Positions 59,306 to 64,000 of a DNA stretch of 64,000 nt are shown one piece after another. Origin of the DNA: Halomonas sp. GT. Lineage in GTDB: Bacteria; Pseudomonadota; Gammaproteobacteria; Pseudomonadales; Halomonadaceae. Where the stretch lies: contig NZ_CP020562.1 of assembly GCF_002082565.1 (NCBI RefSeq), positions 1,860,001 through 1,924,000 of the forward strand, in the 5' to 3' direction. The position numbers and the translations under genes are program-made. Below the pieces are notes generated by a model, which saw nothing but the letters and a program-made list of their open reading frames with translations, was not told the origin of the DNA and did not search any database. The first letter of the stretch is position 1. Each line of letters opens with the position of its first letter.

Positions 59306-60247
59306 TCATGGCACATCCGTAAAGGGCAAGCCCAGCAAAGCTTTTAAGTGGGCTTCTGCACCGCTAGCGAGGGTTTTCGGGTTATACCCCCCCTCAAGTA
59401 CTGAAACCACTCGATTTTCTGCATAAAGGGCTGCAATCTCCATTGCTAAGTGCGTTATCCAATAAAAGTCCTCATCTTCTAAACAGATGTCACCCATCGG
59501 GTCGTCCCGATGAGCATCAAAACCTGCAGAAAGCATGACTAAATCTGGTTTGAATGCATGGAGAGCGGGAAGCCACTGCCGTTCGATAATGCGTCTAAAC
59601 TCTTTACTATCAGTACCTACTTCCAGCGGCGTATTGACCACATTTTGCCATTCACTGCGTAAATAGCGCCACGGGTAAAACGGATACTGGAAGCTAGTGC
59701 ACACCAGTACTTCAGGGTCATTTTTGAAGATATCAATAGTGCCGTTGCATTGGTGCACATCGAAATCGAGTATTGCGATACGTCTAGCACCATATTTTGC
59801 TTTTGCATGGGCTGCTCCGACGGCAATGTTGTTATAAAAACAAAACCCCATCGCATCAGCCGCTTCCGCATGATGGCCTGGCGGGCGTACTGCACAAAAT
59901 ACGTTGTCAGCTTGGCGCTTAAAAACTTGATCAACTCCGCGAATGACGGCGCCTGCGGCCACTCTGGCTGCTTTTAGGCTATCAGGATTCATCATTGTGT
60001 CGCTATCGAGAGTAACGATGCCCTCTTTCGGCAGGCACTTCTCTAACGCATTAAGGTGCCTTGTTGGGTGTACTCTTGCTAACGCTTCGTCACACGCCTC
60101 TTTGGCATCCGCCTGCATGGTTTGTTGAAGAAGGCCTGCTAGCGACAGGCGAGCACGAATCGCTTCAAGCCGTTGGGGGCTTTCAGGGTGCTCAGGCCCC
60201 ATATGGTGCAATGCGCAGTCTGGGTGAGTAAGGTAGGCAGTAATCAT
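59306..60247 (-). CDS. Histone-deacetylase-family (AcuC-like) amidohydrolase
   Basis: 313 residues from ATG 60247 (MITAYLTHPDC). Zinc and catalytic motifs: RPPGHHAEAADAMGFCFYNN with the His pair, IAILDFDVHQCNGTIDIF with Asp and His, MLSAGFDAHRDDPMGD with the third Asp, and ENRVVSVLEGGYNPKTL. It removes acetyl or longer acyl groups from lysine or polyamines. It diverges from a Pat-type acetyltransferase gene, 106 bases apart, so the pair could write and erase lysine acetylation. Confidence 0.92.
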   Translation of the reverse strand: MITAYLTHPDCALHHMGPEHPESPQRLEAIRARLSLAGLLQQTMQADAKEACDEALARVHPTRHLNALEKCLPKEGIVTLDSDTMMNPDSLKAARVAAGAVIRGVDQVFKRQADNVFCAVRPPGHHAEAADAMGFCFYNNIAVGAAHAKAKYGARRIAILDFDVHQCNGTIDIFKNDPEVLVCTSFQYPFYPWRYLRSEWQNVVNTPLEVGTDSKEFRRIIERQWLPALHAFKPDLVMLSAGFDAHRDDPMGDICLEDEDFYWITHLAMEIAALYAENRVVSVLEGGYNPKTLASGAEAHLKALLGLPFTDVP

Positions 60248-60353
60248 GCAAGCGCTCCGAAGACAATATCGCCACCTTAATCGTCCCAGGGGCTTGCGCG
60301 ACAGTGTCAATAAGTCGTACACAGTGGTTATTAATTTCAGGGGAGACGCATTC

Positions 60354-63101
60354 GTGAGCACACGTTTTTTGCATCATTTTTTCGAACCGAGCACAGTGGC
60401 TGTGTTCGGTGCCTCTGAAAAGCCAGCCTCGTTGGGTGGTTTAGTACTCAATAATCTTCAAGAGGGCGGTTTTAGGGGGAAAATATGGGCGGTCAATCTT
60501 AAAGGATATGACTCAGTTTTTGGTGTGGATTGCGTCCGCACCGTGAATGAGCTCCCTGAAATCCCTGATTTAGCCGTTATTTGTTCCCCAATCGATGGTG
60601 TCCCTAGTCTTATCAAAAAACTTGGGCAGTTTGGTGTTAAAGCTGCTTTGGTGCTTTCCGGTGGTGCTTACCTTGATCGTGAGACGGGTAATAAGGGGTC
60701 TATTCGGCAACGTATGTTGCAGTCGGCGATTGAGTCGGGTATCCGGGTATTAGGGCCAGAATGCATGGGGCTGATTGTGCCTGGGAAGAAACTGAATGCC
60801 TCCTATGCCAGTCAGCCAGTTCAAGCAGGCAAGGTGGCCTATTTAGGGCAATCGGGCATGTTGGCAAATGCCATGATTGATTGGGCTGCTGGCCGCGATG
60901 TTGGCTTTTCTCACTTGATCACGGTAGGCGACAGTGTCGATGTTCTACTGCCAGATTTGATTGATTATGTGAATCAGTTTTCTCCTGCGCAAGCGATTCT
61001 GCTGCATCTTGAACGTGTTATGGATGCTCAGCATTTTATGACCTCCGTACGCGATGCATCGCGTAACCGTTTGGTCGTCGCCATCAAGAGTGGTCGAACG
61101 CCGCAGTCAGATATTTCGGGTATGGCCCCTACGCCAGGTATTGCTAATCGTGATGTGGTTTTTGATGCGGCCTTCGCCCGAGCCGGCGTTGTTCGCGTCA
61201 ATGATTATGATGAATTGTTGGATGCGCTTGAAACCTTATCGCGAATGAAGCCGCTTCGCGGCGACCGTTTGGCTATTGTTTCTAATGGTTTAGGACCTGC
61301 CATGCTGGCGATCGACAAACTGATTAGCGCGGGCGGTAAACTGGCGGAGTTTACTGAAGAGACCCAGCGTGTATTGCATAAAAGCCAGGTAGATATGAGC
61401 AAGCCCGGTGAAAATCCAGTAGATTTAGGCGGCAACGCGACGCCAGAGCGTTTTGTAGAAGCGCTAACAATTGTCACTGCTGATCCAAATGTGGATGCCG
61501 TACTGGTAGTTCACGCGCCTACTCGTTTAGCGCCTTCATTGGCCACCGCTCAGGCGCTGATTGATCATCGAAAAACATTTAAACGTAATTTGCTGACGAG
61601 TTGGATGGGGCTGAAAGAAGCCCTGAACGCTAGGCATGTGTGTAATTTGGCGGGTATACCTACCTATACATCTCCGGAAAAAGCAGTGAAAGCATTTATG
61701 CATATGGTGGATTACCAGCGTGTTCAGGCGCTGCTGCATGAAATTCCACCTAGCTTGCCTTTTTCGACCAGTGCAGAGATTCGTGCGGAGTGTCGCGCGC
61801 TGATTAAAAACGCCAAAGCAGAGGGGCGGCAAACGTTAACCCACTCCGAAACGGCCCAGGTGCTAGAAGCCTATGGCATTCCCGCTGCACCGAGTGTCTA
61901 TTTAGCTAACCCGGAAGATGCCTTAGCGATGGCAGATCATTTTCCTGGGCCCAAGGCGCTAAAAGTCATCCACGAAGGCAATTGCCGACCTTATCGCTAC
62001 CGTAAACATCCCCATAAAATATCCGCGGGCCTACTTCAAGATTTAGAAACGCCGGAACAAATTGCTGAAGGAATACGTCAGCTGGGCGATAAGGTGCGCG
62101 AGAAATTCCCAGAATATGCTATTCGCGAATACTGTTTGCAACCAATGCAGCGTGGGAAGCATTCAATGCAGATCTGTGCCGGAATCACTCGTGACCCCGT
62201 GTTCGGTCCGTTGATTGTTTTCGGTATAGGCGGCTACAAAGTGAACGTGCTAGCGGACCGTCAGATTGCGCTTCCACCGCTGAACATGAGTTTGGCCGCG
62301 GACGTGGTAGGTAGAACCCATGCAGCTTCATTAATTCGCGAGCATTCGGCCGACCCCGAACGGGATATCCAGCGGCTCTGCCAGCTGTTGGTTAAGCTAT
62401 CCCAAATGGCGTCTGACTTGGGCGACTTGAGGGGGCTTGAACTCAATCCTTTGCTGCTGAACCGTGATGGGATGTTAGCAGTGGATTTTGCCATGGACTT
62501 AGGCACGCCCGCGCGTTTTGCCATCATGCCTTATCCTGAAGAGCTACGTGAGTGGGTAACGCTGAAAAATGGATGGCGGGTAGAGGTTCGCCCCATCCGC
62601 GCGGAAGATGCCCCTCTGATTACGACGTTCCATCGACAGTTATCAGAGGAAAGTATTCGTTTTCGTTATTTTCACAATAAATCCAGCTTAACCCAGCGTG
62701 ATTTGTCGATTCTGTCGCATATCAACTACGATCGGCAGATGGCTTTTATTGCCGAGCATCAGCACGATGACGGCAGTAAAGAGATGTTGGGTGTTGTTCG
62801 GGTATGGAATGATCCCGATAATATTCGCACGGAATTTTCGGTCATTATCCGTGACGATTTGCAGGGGCTGGGTATTGGTAGTCTGTTAATGAAAAAAATG
62901 ATCGATTACTGCACCAATATTGGCACCCTCGAAATGATCGGCAAAATCATGGTAGATAACCACCCCATGCGCGCCTTGATGAAGCACTTGGGCTTTAGAT
63001 GTCGCTATAACATGGAGGAGCAGGTGATTGATGCCGTGCTTAGGTTGAACGAACCTGAAAGTGAATGGCAGCGCCACCGGTTAGAGAGTCAGCCTGACTA
63101 G
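60354..63101 (+). CDS. Pat-type protein acetyltransferase (acyl-CoA synthetase-like plus GNAT)
   Basis: 915 residues from GTG 60354 (GGGGAG eight bases upstream); a longer frame reaching 60246 would overlap the divergent gene. N-terminal CoA-binding and ligase-like domains (FEPSTVAVFGASEKPASLGG; GPECMGLIVPGKKLNASYAS), ATP-grasp region about 490-720, and C-terminal GNAT domain from about 740 (VEVRPIRAEDAPLITTFHRQ; VIIRDDLQGLGIGSLLMKKM). This is the layout of PatZ/YfiQ, which acetylates lysines of acetyl-CoA synthetase and other enzymes. The ligase-like part is probably regulatory. Confidence 0.93.
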   Translation: MSTRFLHHFFEPSTVAVFGASEKPASLGGLVLNNLQEGGFRGKIWAVNLKGYDSVFGVDCVRTVNELPEIPDLAVICSPIDGVPSLIKKLGQFGVKAALVLSGGAYLDRETGNKGSIRQRMLQSAIESGIRVLGPECMGLIVPGKKLNASYASQPVQAGKVAYLGQSGMLANAMIDWAAGRDVGFSHLITVGDSVDVLLPDLIDYVNQFSPAQAILLHLERVMDAQHFMTSVRDASRNRLVVAIKSGRTPQSDISGMAPTPGIANRDVVFDAAFARAGVVRVNDYDELLDALETLSRMKPLRGDRLAIVSNGLGPAMLAIDKLISAGGKLAEFTEETQRVLHKSQVDMSKPGENPVDLGGNATPERFVEALTIVTADPNVDAVLVVHAPTRLAPSLATAQALIDHRKTFKRNLLTSWMGLKEALNARHVCNLAGIPTYTSPEKAVKAFMHMVDYQRVQALLHEIPPSLPFSTSAEIRAECRALIKNAKAEGRQTLTHSETAQVLEAYGIPAAPSVYLANPEDALAMADHFPGPKALKVIHEGNCRPYRYRKHPHKISAGLLQDLETPEQIAEGIRQLGDKVREKFPEYAIREYCLQPMQRGKHSMQICAGITRDPVFGPLIVFGIGGYKVNVLADRQIALPPLNMSLAADVVGRTHAASLIREHSADPERDIQRLCQLLVKLSQMASDLGDLRGLELNPLLLNRDGMLAVDFAMDLGTPARFAIMPYPEELREWVTLKNGWRVEVRPIRAEDAPLITTFHRQLSEESIRFRYFHNKSSLTQRDLSILSHINYDRQMAFIAEHQHDDGSKEMLGVVRVWNDPDNIRTEFSVIIRDDLQGLGIGSLLMKKMIDYCTNIGTLEMIGKIMVDNHPMRALMKHLGFRCRYNMEEQVIDAVLRLNEPESEWQRHRLESQPD

Positions 63102-63120
63102 GTTACTTCTAACACAAATA

Positions 63121-63150
63121 GGCCTGCCTCAAACTCCTAAGAGGCAGGCC
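63121..63150. terminator. Hairpin after the Pat gene
   Basis: Ten-base perfect stem GGCCTGCCTC / GAGGCAGGCC with a ten-base loop, 20 bases after the stop. T runs are poor on both sides, so it may be a weak bidirectional terminator between the convergent genes. Confidence 0.55.
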
Positions 63151-63224
63151 CATCCATGGGGTGGGTAAAAGCGAGTGGAGATAATGTCTAAATTAATAAG
63201 CCATTAAATTAATGGATTTCTTAA

Positions 63225-63869
63225 TTAAGGAGCTAAGCGGAAGCGGCTCCAATCGCCGCCGTCACGCCGTTCAAAGCGTAGGCGATCGTGAAGACGGCTG
63301 GGTTGCCCCTGCCAGAACTCAATCATTTCAGGATTAACTCGATAGCCACCCCAGTGATTCGGACGCGGAATATCTTGCCCTTCGTACGCTTGTTCAAAGC
63401 GTTTTTGCCGCTCTTCAATCCAATTGCGATCAGGGATTACGACACTCTGGGTAGCAATCCAGGCACCCAACTGGCTACCACGTGGCCGACTGGAAAAGTA
63501 TTCATCAGACTCCTCGTGTGCCACTTGTTCTACTGGTCCTTCAATACGGACTTGTCGTGACAACGAAGGCCACCAAAAGGTGATGGCAGCAAAAGGTACG
63601 TTACTCAGTTCACTACCTTTGTGGCTATGGTAGTTGGTGAAAAATACCATACCTTTCTCGTCAAACCCCTTGAGTAGAACAACACGGGCGTGGGGGCGTC
63701 CCTGACTATCTACCGTAGAAAGGGTCATTGCGTTACCGTCTTGTCCTTCTGTTTCCAACGCTAGACTAAACCACTCATCAAACAGCACAAAGGGATTGTC
63801 AGGGGCTTGGGCTTCATCAAGGCGGCCGCCTTCATAATCGCGCCTAATATCAGCTATATTGCGTGTCAT
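63225..63869 (-). CDS. pdxH: Pyridoxamine 5'-phosphate oxidase
   Basis: 214 residues, normal for PdxH. FMN and substrate-binding blocks: LSTVDSQGRPHARVVLLKGF, VFFTNYHSHKGSEL, FWWPSLSRQVRIEGPVEQVA, SRPRGSQLGAWIATQSVVI and the C-terminal RLHDRLRFERRDGGDWSRFRLAP. It makes pyridoxal phosphate with oxygen. Ribosome site AAAGGGAG. A minus-strand frame open from the right edge overlaps its start (ends IN-phase with ..AVFND) and might be the end of an upstream gene, but I cannot support it as coding. Confidence 0.96.
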   Translation of the reverse strand: MTRNIADIRRDYEGGRLDEAQAPDNPFVLFDEWFSLALETEGQDGNAMTLSTVDSQGRPHARVVLLKGFDEKGMVFFTNYHSHKGSELSNVPFAAITFWWPSLSRQVRIEGPVEQVAHEESDEYFSSRPRGSQLGAWIATQSVVIPDRNWIEERQKRFEQAYEGQDIPRPNHWGGYRVNPEMIEFWQGQPSRLHDRLRFERRDGGDWSRFRLAP

Positions 63870-64000
63870 TGAATACTGCTCCCTTTAAATTTTGTTCATG
63901 GTCGCTGGTCTTTCTGTAAAGCTCAAGCCCTGTCTCTAAGCCTTGCTTACACGCTCTATTTAGAAGCCCAGCCGAGAAGTTGATGACGGTACGGGTAATG

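Noticed and set aside
63870..64000. C-terminal end of a minus-strand gene entering from the right edge
   Set aside because: A frame is open over about 130 bases and overlaps the pdxH start, but it is too short and featureless to call.

Overview
The window looks like chromosomal DNA of a halophilic gammaproteobacterium, most probably Halomonas or a close relative in Halomonadaceae. This rests on the mix of core genes (SulP with a tandem universal stress protein, prfC, metK, luxS, cfa, cioAB-type bd oxidase, tusDCBE, a Pat-type acetyltransferase, pdxH), on acidic-rich proteins and on moderate GC. It is an inference from protein content, since no rRNA or tRNA gene lies in the window.

Layout. 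(1) 1-1052: two small defence-like genes (a HEPN-motif protein open at the left edge and an AbiJ-NTD-like protein), the second ending inside an IS3-family element (about 1050-2307). (2) 2.8-16.1 kb: chromosomal genes: SulP transporter, universal stress protein and a hypothetical; on the minus strand a HelD-like helicase, prfC, luxS, an ABM monooxygenase, metK and cfa (a SAM production, use and recycling cluster); the decayed relic of a second universal stress protein; an MFS transporter diverging from a DksA/TraR protein. (3) 16.2-43.2 kb: accessory DNA. It opens with an IS1182-family element, then a recombination module (radC, yqaJ, erf, DUF932) with hairpins just in front of several genes, then LexA-controlled umuDC, then a satellite/P4-like core (Gp2-YfjJ type, DUF3987-YfjI type, AlpA), then a type I restriction-modification locus whose hsdS and hsdR are separated by five or six cargo genes, an AAA ATPase-DUF4276 pair, and a P4-type tyrosine integrase beside a likely attachment site. 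(4) 43.2-64 kb: chromosomal genes again: a secreted protein with ten SEA repeats, an amino-acid binding protein, a hipA-hipB pair with three operator-like repeats spaced exactly 41 bp, a PilZ plus degenerate HD-GYP protein, cydBA, a YheT hydrolase, an aldo/keto reductase, a dienelactone hydrolase, a BI-1 protein, tusDCBE, an XRE-cupin regulator, a histone-deacetylase-family enzyme diverging from a Pat-type lysine acetyltransferase, and pdxH.

How it works together. The accessory zone reads as an integrated island that combines DNA repair/recombination (SOS polymerase V, single-strand annealing) with anti-phage defence (type I RM, nuclease cargo, ATPase plus TOPRIM-like pair). The least described parts are the hairpin-punctuated recombination operon with a 20-residue membrane micropeptide, the AAA-DUF4276 pair, the cargo between hsdS and hsdR, the hip operator array, and a possible stand-alone small RNA at 49.4-49.6 kb.
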